A stretch of DNA of 64,000 nucleotides from Microcoleus sp. FACHB-672 (GTDB taxonomy: Bacteria > Cyanobacteriota > Cyanobacteriia > Cyanobacteriales > Oscillatoriaceae): the NCBI RefSeq assembly GCF_014695725.1, contig NZ_JACJOU010000027.1, positions 1 to 64,000 of the forward strand. The letters are read 5' to 3'. Shown one piece after another: positions 57,350 through 64,000 of the stretch. The translations under genes were made by a program, and so were the position numbers. Below the pieces are notes generated by a model that saw only the letters and a list, made by a program, of their open reading frames with translations, was not told where the DNA came from and searched no databases. Each line of letters begins with the position of its first letter. The stretch's first letter is position 1.

Positions 57350-58472
57350 ATGGAAGTCTCAGACATAAAACGTGAAGTCGAAACGCTGTCTCAACGCCTG
57401 GGTGTAACCCAGGACTATCTTTGACATCCCTGCACTGACGGCTAAAATTCAAGATTTGGAGCAGTTGGCGGGGCAACCGGCCTTTTGGGATGACCAAGCT
57501 ACAGCCCAAAAAATCCTGCAAGAACTTAATGATTTGAAATCTCACTTGCAGCAATATGACCGATGGCGAACGAGTTTGGAAGACGCCAAGGCGGTTTTAG
57601 AGTTGCTGGAGTTAGAAGCAGATGAGGCTTTACTGCAAGAAGCGCAAACGAATGTTACCAAGCTGAACCAAGAACTGGATCGCTGGGAGTTGCAACAACT
57701 GCTTTCTGGACTTTATGACGAAAGCGGTGCGGTACTAACGATCAATGCCGGCGCTGGCGGGACTGACGCGCAAGATTGGGCGGAAAAGTTGATGCGGATG
57801 TATACTCGCTGGGGTGAGAACCACGGCTATCAGGTGCATCTGGCGGAAATATCTGAAGGTGATGAAGCCGGCATTAAATCGGTGACGCTGGAAATTGAAG
57901 GGCGTTATGCCTATGGTTATTTGAAGGCAGAAAAGGGAACGCACCGGCTGGTGCGAATTTCGCCGTTTAATGCCAATGGCAAGCGACAAACGAGTTTTGC
58001 CGGTGTGGAAGTGATGCCGGTGTTGGATAAATCCGTAAAGCTTGATATTCCAGACAAGGATTTAGATATTTCCACCTCTCGTGCCGGCGGTAAAGGTGGC
58101 CAGAACGTTAACAAGGTGGAAACGGCTGTACGAATTGTTCATATCCCCACTGGCCTTGCTGTACGCTGTACCGAGGAACGCTCCCAGCTGCAAAATAAGG
58201 AAAAAGCAATGGCTATTCTTACGGCGAAGTTGCTGATTATCGCCCAAGAGCAACGCGCCAAGGAAATTGCCGAGATTCGGGGGGATATGGTAGAAGCAGC
58301 TTGGGGTAACCAAATCCGCAACTATGTATTTCATCCCTATCAGATGGTCAAGGATCTGCGTACCGGCGTTGAAACCACTGATATTGCGGATGTAATGGAC
58401 GGAAATCTTGATCCGTATATCGAGGCGTATCTGCGCCAAGAAAACCAGCTAGGTGAAAGCCGGCCTGCATAA
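57350..58472 (+). CDS. prfB: Peptide chain release factor 2, made by programmed +1 frameshift
   Basis: RF2 releases the chain at UGA and UAA codons. It starts at ATG 57350 with M-E-V-S-D-I-K-R. After 24 codons comes an in-frame TGA at 57422, inside the classic shift site TAT-CTT-TGA-C. A +1 slip on CTT resumes the frame at GAC 57423 (D-I-P-A-L-T-A-K), giving a 373-residue protein. The catalytic GGQ is in [16 protein letters not shown] and the stop-codon-reading S-P-F in [13 protein letters not shown]. Any annotation that starts at 57456 loses the first domain. The shift autoregulates RF2: when RF2 is low, UGA is read slowly and shifting rises. Confidence 0.96.
57419..57425 (+). other. Programmed +1 frameshift site of prfB
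   Basis: CTT TGA C is the conserved slip site, preceded by TAT. An AGG lies at 57411-57413, in the place of the internal Shine-Dalgarno sequence of Escherichia coli prfB, although the match to a strong AGGGGG is weaker here. Confidence 0.93.
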
Positions 58473-58501
58473 TCTGCTCATTTTGCGAAATTTCTGACAT
58501 G

Positions 58502-58530
58502 AGGGAACCCTCTTGACGAGAGGGTTCCCT
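58502..58530 (+). terminator. Hairpin after prfB
   Basis: A perfect 12-bp stem AGGGAACCCTCT / AGAGGGTTCCCT with loop TGACG lies 30 bases after the prfB stop. The following run is only TATTA, so termination may be partial. Confidence 0.7.
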
Positions 58531-58640
58531 TATTAGATCGTGAAAGGTGGAAAGTAGGGCGGGTTTAGCTGACGCATTTGGCTTTTAACACATAGCCTGA
58601 GCGCAAAACCTACTCCTACTAACTGCTTTCATAAACCATG

Positions 58641-58661
58641 TAAAATCTAAAATTTAAAATT
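58641..58661. repeat. STRR heptamer array upstream of the sugar kinase
   Basis: TAAAATC, TAAAATT and TAAAATT are consecutive and end three bases before the start codon of the PfkB gene, in the place of a ribosome binding site. The same array is found at 47351-47371. Confidence 0.75.
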
Positions 58662-58664
58662 GAT

Positions 58665-59639
58665 ATGTCTCATCCTCGCGTCCTCTGCCTCGGTGAAATC
58701 CTGTTCGATGTTCTGGCTGATCAACCAGGGCGAGCACTCGAAGAAGTTGAATCGTGGACACCTTATCCGGGAGGTGCGCCGGCGAATGTTGCTTGCGCTT
58801 TGGTTAAGTTAGGGACACCGGCTGGTTTTATTGGCTGTGTGGGACAGGATGAACCGGGGGACACGCTGGTGAAGTTGCTAGAAGACGTGGGGGTAAATAG
58901 TGCCGGTGTGCAGCGCCATGAGACGGCACCCACACGGCAAGTTTATGTGGTGAGATCGCAAGCCGGCGAACGGGAGTTTGCTGGTTTTGGAGAGTTGGAA
59001 ACAACCGAATTTGCGGATACTTATTTGCAAGCGAAGCAGCTGCCGGTGCAATTATTTGAAACCGCTGAATTTTTGGTTTTGGGGACGTTGGAACTTGCCT
59101 ATCCTGACAGCCGGCAGGCAATTTATCAAGCTTTAAAGTTGGCAAATCAGTACGATATTAAGATTTTGGTGGATGTGAATTGGCGTGAAATGTTTTGGCC
59201 AGATCCAAGTCAAGCTCAGCCGATTATTCAAGAGTTAATCAAGCAAATCGATTTCTTAAAAATTGCAGAGGAAGAGGCTGAGTGGTTGTTTAATACGACG
59301 GATGCCGGTGCGATTAAGTATCGTCTGGACTCTTTAGAGGGCGTGTTGGTGACTGCTGGTGCCCAAGGGAGTGCTTACTGTTTGGGAGGTAATGAAGGCA
59401 AGTTGCCGGCTTTCTCGGTGGATGTGGTGGATACAACCGGCGCGGGAGATGGTTTTGTTGCCGGTTTTGTTGATCAATTGTGCCGGCATGGGATTCACAG
59501 TTTAGAAGATCCTGAAATAGCGAAAAAGGTCGTAACGTATGCAAGTGCGGTAGGAGGGCTAACTGCAACAAAACCAGGAGCAATCGCCGCACAGCCAACA
59601 GCAGATGAGGTGGATGCGTTTTTAGAAAGTAGCCGGTAG
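58665..59639 (+). CDS. PfkB family carbohydrate kinase (fructokinase-like)
   Basis: The 324-residue kinase has the PfkB N-terminal motif PYPGGAPANVACALVKLG and the C-terminal active-site motif VDTTGAGDGFVAGF with the catalytic Asp. Fructokinase is the usual annotation for this subgroup (LGEILFDVLADQPG), with fructose from sucrose breakdown as substrate; other sugars are possible. Length is typical. No clear ribosome binding site precedes the ATG at 58665: a heptamer repeat occupies the space. A hairpin with a T-run follows the gene. Confidence 0.9.
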   Translation: MSHPRVLCLGEILFDVLADQPGRALEEVESWTPYPGGAPANVACALVKLGTPAGFIGCVGQDEPGDTLVKLLEDVGVNSAGVQRHETAPTRQVYVVRSQAGEREFAGFGELETTEFADTYLQAKQLPVQLFETAEFLVLGTLELAYPDSRQAIYQALKLANQYDIKILVDVNWREMFWPDPSQAQPIIQELIKQIDFLKIAEEEAEWLFNTTDAGAIKYRLDSLEGVLVTAGAQGSAYCLGGNEGKLPAFSVDVVDTTGAGDGFVAGFVDQLCRHGIHSLEDPEIAKKVVTYASAVGGLTATKPGAIAAQPTADEVDAFLESSR

Positions 59640-59684
59640 CTTTTTGCAATCTTACTCAATAAATATTCATAATATTGATGACAA

Positions 59685-59716
59685 ACGTACTAATTTTACT
59701 AATTAGTGCGTTTTTT
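59685..59716 (+). terminator. Rho-independent terminator of the sugar kinase
   Basis: A stem ACGTACTAATT / AATTAGTGCGT (one G-U pair) with a five-base loop is followed by TTTTTT, 45 bases after the stop. Confidence 0.8.
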
Positions 59717-60101
59717 AATCATTAAGAAGATTGATAAAATGTAAAGACTTGGATCTTTTACAAAATTTAAACTTTTATAAATTAATAATTCAGATATTGA
59801 CTAGGAATCATCTCAAGTAATTGATCCGTTGATGAAACTTTCACCCCTAGAACGTAATCAAATGGATTATGCACTTATCGGGTGAGGAGCTACTCGCTAG
59901 ATTCGATGTGGGCAGATAAATGATCAAGGTATTAATGGAACTTGTCTAGGCTCAATAAAATTTTTATTGGTTTGTGTGGTTTTTATAGATTTTATAAAAA
60001 TATATAACAAAACCTTTTCGCTTTAACCGCTTAAAAGCTAAGTTTGCCTTAGTAATTCTTGTGCTGATTAACACTAATCTTTTATTAAACGTGAGGATAT
60101 C
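59717..60101. other. AT-rich intergenic region (385 bp), no gene
   Basis: This region precedes the WGR-domain gene and should contain its promoter. A minus-strand frame that overlaps the start of that gene (59964-60374) is rejected. No RNA or repeat was found. Confidence 0.5.
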
Positions 60102-61523
60102 ATGGCAGAAGAAAAGACTTATCTCGAGCTTTCGGAGACAGATGGCGCTACTCACAAATTTTATGAAGTCACTATCAATGAGGTTCAAGTAACTATCCGC
60201 TATGGTCGTATTGGCGATGCAGGACAAACTCAGGCCAAAACTTACCCCTCTGCTGAAAAAGCTAAGGCGGATGCAACTAAAAAGATTAACGAAAAGCTGA
60301 AAAAAGGTTATGAACCGGCCATTCTGGGAGTGCGTCAGAAACGTTCCGTAACCAGGCGGGAAGTTGCAAGCCAAACTTCAACGGCTAAACAAGCGCCGGT
60401 TATCTGGAAATTTGCCTCTGGTTCGTCTGCTTTTGGAATCTTTATTGATGGGGAACGGTGCTGGGTAGGAAATCAAAATGGGAAGGTGTTTGCTCTGGAT
60501 CAAAACGGTCAAGTTTTGAATCAATTTAAACTTCCCGATGGGGTTAAATGTTTGGTTGCTGATGATATCTGGATTTATGCCGGCTGCGATGATGGAAATG
60601 TTTACGATTTAACCGGCAAGATCCCGCGCATTGCCTATCAAATTGATGAAAATGTTGATATCTACTGGTTGGATATCAAAGATGGGTTTTTAGGAGTCTC
60701 CGACGCCAACGGCGGTGTGACAACGGTTGATCATGAGGACGAGTCTCAGTGGACTCGCCTAAGTCAGGGTTCGGATGGCTGGATGGTGCGCTGTGACAGC
60801 GCTGGTGTCTATCACGGCCACAGTAATGGGGTGACGATGTATGATGCGAAAGAGGGTCGAATGCTTTGGCATCAAAAAACTGCCGGCAGTGTGCTATTTG
60901 GCTGGCAAGAAGCATCGGCTGTTTATGCCGGCACCAGTGATAAAAAAGTTTATTCCTTTAGCAAACAAGGTGAAGTTGGCACGGTTTACAAGTGTGATGC
61001 TGGGGTTTACTCTTGTGCCACCGCTGAGGATGGCAAATATGTTTTTGCCGGCGATAACTCTTCCTCAATTTACTGTTTTAACCAAGCTGGAGAACGTCTG
61101 TGGAAGCTTGGCAGTGGTTGCGGATCAGCTTTATCGATGCAGTTTTTTGGTGATCGCATTTACATTGTCACAACAGATGGTTCTTTAGCCTGTATTGACG
61201 CCAGCGAAGCCGCGATAAAAGCTGCACAAGCCGGTACAATTCCGGAAGCGGTAACGATTAAAGCGCCAAAAACAGAAGGTGCAGCGCCTTCTAACACGTT
61301 GGAAACCACCTCCGATACCAACCAAGGCGTTATTGTGGAGTGCTTCCGGGAGGGAGGCAAGCTGCGAGTTCGTACGGTTTCTCCGGGATATGATTCGACA
61401 TGGAATGTGCAGTTTCCCAAAGATATTCGCAAAGAGGGTGAACGCTATCTTGTCCAAGAAGTACAGGAGTCTGCACACGGCGGCTTCTATCGTGCCTATG
61501 GCGATATTAAGAAGTTGGTTTAG
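60102..61523 (+). CDS. WGR domain fused to a PQQ-type beta-propeller
   Basis: The 473-residue soluble protein starts with a WGR domain (residues 1-80: TYLELSETDGATHKFYEV, then IRYGRIGDAGQTQAKTY), in which the first residue of W-G-R is Tyr. A basic linker (RQKRSVTRREVASQTSTAKQ) is followed by about seven short beta-propeller blades with the PQQ/WD-like pattern, e.g. CWVGNQNGKVFALDQNG and YAGTSDKKVYSFSKQG. The last 70 residues (QGVIVECFREGGKLRVRTVS) form a separate small domain. WGR domains bind nucleic acid or partner proteins in PARPs and MolR; the role of this fusion is unknown. No signal peptide, so the propeller is cytoplasmic. GAGG precedes the ATG. Confidence 0.87.
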   Translation: MAEEKTYLELSETDGATHKFYEVTINEVQVTIRYGRIGDAGQTQAKTYPSAEKAKADATKKINEKLKKGYEPAILGVRQKRSVTRREVASQTSTAKQAPVIWKFASGSSAFGIFIDGERCWVGNQNGKVFALDQNGQVLNQFKLPDGVKCLVADDIWIYAGCDDGNVYDLTGKIPRIAYQIDENVDIYWLDIKDGFLGVSDANGGVTTVDHEDESQWTRLSQGSDGWMVRCDSAGVYHGHSNGVTMYDAKEGRMLWHQKTAGSVLFGWQEASAVYAGTSDKKVYSFSKQGEVGTVYKCDAGVYSCATAEDGKYVFAGDNSSSIYCFNQAGERLWKLGSGCGSALSMQFFGDRIYIVTTDGSLACIDASEAAIKAAQAGTIPEAVTIKAPKTEGAAPSNTLETTSDTNQGVIVECFREGGKLRVRTVSPGYDSTWNVQFPKDIRKEGERYLVQEVQESAHGGFYRAYGDIKKLV

Positions 61524-61698
61524 ATATTAACCAAAGGTGCTATCGTTAATCGATCAAAGATTTACAAGCACTAATTGCATCCCCAACCTCTCTCAAAATA
61601 GAGAGAGTTTGGTAAATTGTTTATCGAGTAACAAGTCATTTTACTTGAATTCTTAAGCCATAAATATCCACTCACAGTGAACTATTAGAGACTCTAAT

Positions 61699-61896
61699 TT
61701 AAAAAGGTTCGTGTGCCGGCTTCAGCAATATCTTAAACTCTAAAAATAAAAAAAGGCGACCTGTTACGATCGCCAAAAGCAGAAGTAAAAATTTTTGCCA
61801 GCCGGCCTCTGCACTTAAAATTTCCCAGCATTGGAAGGGAGTGGCGAACACGGCTTTAAGCAAAAAAATCCAAAACAGTTGCCTTGTTGATGTCAA
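61699..61896 (-). CDS. Putative small membrane protein, coupled to upstream gene
   Basis: The 65-residue frame has two hydrophobic stretches (LFWIFLLKAVFATPFQCW and LLLLLAIVTGRLFLFL). Its TTG start directly follows the stop of the upstream gene (TGA-TTG), so termination-reinitiation could drive it. No ribosome binding site of its own and no family were recognised. It might be a chance frame. Confidence 0.4.
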   Translation of the reverse strand: MTSTRQLFWIFLLKAVFATPFQCWEILSAEAGWQKFLLLLLAIVTGRLFLFLEFKILLKPAHEPF

Positions 61897-62109
61897 TCAT
61901 TTAATCGAAAGTTTTTCCAGGTATTCACGGCGAATCAAGACAAGCTCTCCAGCTGCCCAAGCATCTAGCAGTTTCCCCAAAGCTGCTCCTTTGCCGTGAA
62001 TAAACCCCAATTTAATCGCTTCCCGTCGTAGGGCGGTAGGTGTTTCGGGGGCAACCCGTGCCATGATGACGGTCCGCTCTAGTCGTGGCCGGCCTCGCGG
62101 ATTGGGCAT
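61897..62109 (-). CDS. Small basic hypothetical protein
   Basis: The 70-residue protein begins MPNPRGRPRLERTVIMARVA and continues with PETPTALRREAIKLGFIHGK. The Arg/Pro-rich start and a strand-helix-helix pattern could suit a small DNA-binding protein of the ribbon-helix-helix kind, but I cannot confirm it. It has a near-perfect ribosome binding site: AAGGAGGT ends five bases before the ATG at 62109. It is followed directly by a hydrophobic 65-residue frame. It lies downstream of ilvB but is separated from it by a hairpin. Confidence 0.72.
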   Translation of the reverse strand: MPNPRGRPRLERTVIMARVAPETPTALRREAIKLGFIHGKGAALGKLLDAWAAGELVLIRREYLEKLSIK

Positions 62110-62386
62110 AGTACCTCCTTAAATTGCTTGACGTTTATTAAACTGATCTTGATTTTTTATATATAGCAATTATTGGTAATTATTGACCACTAACTTAGTA
62201 GGTATTTCTGCTAGAAAAATAAGGCAACCTGGTAAAGTTGCCATAATACAAAACCTAAAAATTTAACGTGTAGGGTATGACAATTTCAAATCAATTAAGT
62301 TTCTATTTAACACTGGCAGCGTGTAAAAATTTTTAACTGGTGCGTCGGCAGGCGACAAAGAGAAAAATAAACTAACTTCACCTCAT

Positions 62387-62422
62387 ACGAAAAGAGACGC
62401 GACTCCTCGCGCCTCTTTTCGT
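62387..62422 (-). terminator. Hairpin downstream of ilvB
   Basis: ACGAAAAGAG-A-CGCGA pairs with TCGCG-C-CTCTTTTCGT, fifteen base pairs with a single mismatch and a four-base loop, 22 bases after the ilvB stop. It lacks a separate U-run on the minus strand. The rest of the 62110-62444 gap holds nothing recognisable. Confidence 0.7.
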
Positions 62423-62444
62423 TAATCAACAAGCGGGTATTAAA

Positions 62445-64000
62445 CTAAAGCTTCGTGCCACATTCCGGACAGAAATTACTGCTAGAAATGTTCTTAGCAC
62501 CGCAGCTACTGCAATACAGAAGTTCTGCCGCTTTTTCTAACTTGCTACGTTCTGGCAAACCGATCATCTGCGCGTTGCTCTTGCCGGGGGCAACCATCGG
62601 GTAGCAATTTTCATTGCGCTTAACGTGGATATCCATCAAAACCGGCCCGTTATGAGCCAGCATTTCAGCAACCGCATCCTTCAGCTCATCCCGACTGTGA
62701 ACGCTCCTTCCCTTGATGCCATAAGCCTGAGCTAGCATCACGAAATCTGGCATCCCGACTTCCATGTTAGAAGACGAGTAACGCTCTTGATAGAACGTCT
62801 GCTGCCACTGGCGCACCATCCCCTGCCAGCCATTATTGACAATCACAATCTTGACATTAATGCCATACTGTGCAAGGGTTCCCAGCTCCTGAATATTCAT
62901 CTGGACACTGGCATCACCGGCAATACAAATCACCTGTTCCTCAGGAAGTGCCACCTTGACGCCCATCGCAGCCGGCACCCCAAAGCCCATCGTTCCCAAG
63001 CCGGCGCTAGAAATCCACTTGCGCGGGCCATTCTTCAAGAATTGCGCCGACCACATTTGGTGTTGGCCTACATCCGTCGTGTAGTAAGCGTGGGGAGCCT
63101 GAGTTGCCAATTCCACAATCACCTCTTGCGGCGACAAACTATCCGCATACCGAGGCACCACCAACGGATAATCCTCACGCCAGCGCTCAATCCGTTCCCG
63201 CCATACTTTCGTTTGGTTAGGATCGGCTGGCTCCTTCAGTTCCCGAATGCGACGCAGCAACTCCTGCAAAACTTTCCTGACATCCCCGACAATGGGAACC
63301 TCTGGTGCCCGGTTTTTCCCGACCTCAGCCGGGTCAATATCAATATGAATTACCTTAGCGCGGGAGGCAAACTCATCCAGCTTGCCGGTGACGCGATCAT
63401 CAAAACGCGCTCCAACTGCTAGCAACAGATCGCACTCACTCACGGCAAAATTTGCGTAAGCGGTGCCGTGCATTCCCAACATTCCCAAGGCTAGCGAATG
63501 ATTTTCATCAAACGAACCCTTGCCCATTAGTGTCGTTGTCACCGGAATGTTGAAGTATTCCGCTAATTCCTGAAGTTCCCCATGAGCACCAGCAGAAATC
63601 GCACCGCCTCCCACGTATAACAGTGGACGCTGTGATTGCCGAATCAGCGTGATCGCTTGATTAATTTGGCGGGGATTGCCCTTCACCGTTGGCCGGTATC
63701 CCGGTAACTTGACCGATCCCGGTTCCACCGGCACATAGTCAAATTGTTCTAGCGCCACATCTTTGGGCACATCCACCAACACTGGACCCGGACGCCCCGT
63801 GGAGGCGAGATGGAAAGCTTCTGCCACGATCCGCGACATATCTTTAGGCTCGCGCACCACATAAGAATGCTTAACAATTGGCAGCGTAATGCCCCAAATA
63901 TCCGTTTCCTGGAACGCATCCGTCCCAATTGCCACCCGACTCACCTGACCCGTGATAATCACCATCGGAATCGAGTCCATGTGGGCGTTAGCGATGCCGG
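62445..64000 (-). CDS. ilvB: Acetolactate synthase large subunit with C-terminal zinc ribbon (partial, 5' end outside window)
   Basis: At least 518 residues are visible; the frame continues unbroken past the right edge, where it reads ...[13 protein letters not shown], an internal motif of the family, so the true start lies outside. The enzyme uses thiamine diphosphate to form acetolactate and acetohydroxybutyrate in valine and isoleucine synthesis. The ThDP motif is [20 protein letters not shown] followed by [17 protein letters not shown]. The C-terminus adds a zinc ribbon, CSSCGAKN ... CPECGTKL, which is absent from the E. coli enzyme and apparently common in cyanobacteria. The regulatory subunit gene ilvN is not in this window. 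Confidence 0.96.
   Translation of the reverse strand, partial: GIANAHMDSIPMVIITGQVSRVAIGTDAFQETDIWGITLPIVKHSYVVREPKDMSRIVAEAFHLASTGRPGPVLVDVPKDVALEQFDYVPVEPGSVKLPGYRPTVKGNPRQINQAITLIRQSQRPLLYVGGGAISAGAHGELQELAEYFNIPVTTTLMGKGSFDENHSLALGMLGMHGTAYANFAVSECDLLLAVGARFDDRVTGKLDEFASRAKVIHIDIDPAEVGKNRAPEVPIVGDVRKVLQELLRRIRELKEPADPNQTKVWRERIERWREDYPLVVPRYADSLSPQEVIVELATQAPHAYYTTDVGQHQMWSAQFLKNGPRKWISSAGLGTMGFGVPAAMGVKVALPEEQVICIAGDASVQMNIQELGTLAQYGINVKIVIVNNGWQGMVRQWQQTFYQERYSSSNMEVGMPDFVMLAQAYGIKGRSVHSRDELKDAVAEMLAHNGPVLMDIHVKRNENCYPMVAPGKSNAQMIGLPERSKLEKAAELLYCSSCGAKNISSSNFCPECGTKL

Noticed and set aside
59964-60374. Minus-strand frame of 136 codons
   Set aside because: It overlaps the start of the WGR-domain gene on the other strand and is rich in Phe/Leu/Ser, as expected of the antisense of Lys/Glu-rich coding DNA.

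Overview
The window comes from the chromosome of a cyanobacterium, most likely a filamentous one. Markers are the Mg-chelatase H subunit of chlorophyll synthesis, homogentisate phytyltransferase of tocopherol synthesis, a LabA-type NYN protein, a group 3 sigma factor, a groESL operon with a perfect CIRCE plus a K-box, and families largely restricted to cyanobacteria (HTH_VMAP-type ATPase, DUF2157, Uma2, DUF4351). Intergenic DNA carries heptanucleotide tandem repeats (STRR) typical of filamentous cyanobacteria. The hexamer GCCGGC is everywhere, while the classical HIP1 octamer GCGATCGC is only occasional.

Layout. 1-6.3 kb (minus strand): an IS630-type transposase remnant broken by an in-frame stop, a Uma2 nuclease-like gene, a GNAT acetyltransferase, chlH with a strong terminator, and an ankyrin-repeat gene. 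6.8-16.4 kb: an outer-membrane barrel protein followed closely by an LpxB-like glycosyltransferase, two convergent histidine kinases with complementary defects, tldD, and a DUF4351/Rpn-type gene. 16.6-20.6 kb: a translationally coupled pair of ATPase genes, one with an HTH_VMAP-like N-terminus and one with a long tetrapeptide-repeat membrane region. This is the best candidate here for an undescribed system. 20.8-27.9 kb: a small membrane protein, an FHA-FHA-ABC transporter divergent from a Ser/Thr kinase, an S13 carboxypeptidase lipoprotein overlapping the kinase gene, and a DCC thiol oxidoreductase.

28-38.7 kb: small housekeeping genes (TPR, SufA/IscA type), a large DUF6930-like protein, hpt, a lipoprotein, an acidic five-repeat protein between two strong hairpins, a glutaredoxin-like gene with murE, an LEA-like membrane protein and an orphan DNA methyltransferase. 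39-45.5 kb: a HigB/HigA toxin-antitoxin pair, groES-groL with full regulatory DNA, a thioredoxin-like 2Fe-2S ferredoxin, a NarL-type response regulator, about 1 kb without a convincing gene, and the LabA-like gene. 45.6-50.3 kb: leuA, a DUF2157 membrane protein and ilvD. The acetolactate synthase gene ilvB runs off the right edge, so three branched-chain amino acid genes lie within 19 kb but are not an operon.

50.6-64 kb: a pentapeptide-repeat protein, a NodB-type deacetylase, a lipoprotein, tRNA-Gln(TTG), lgt, a SigF-like sigma factor, a Bax-inhibitor-1-like membrane protein, prfB with an intact programmed +1 frameshift site, a PfkB sugar kinase, a WGR/beta-propeller protein, two small coupled genes and ilvB with a C-terminal zinc ribbon.

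All calls come from reading the sequence and from remembered family features; no database search was run. Gene starts were moved from the longest frame where a ribosome binding site or signal peptide favoured a later codon; this is stated in each entry.
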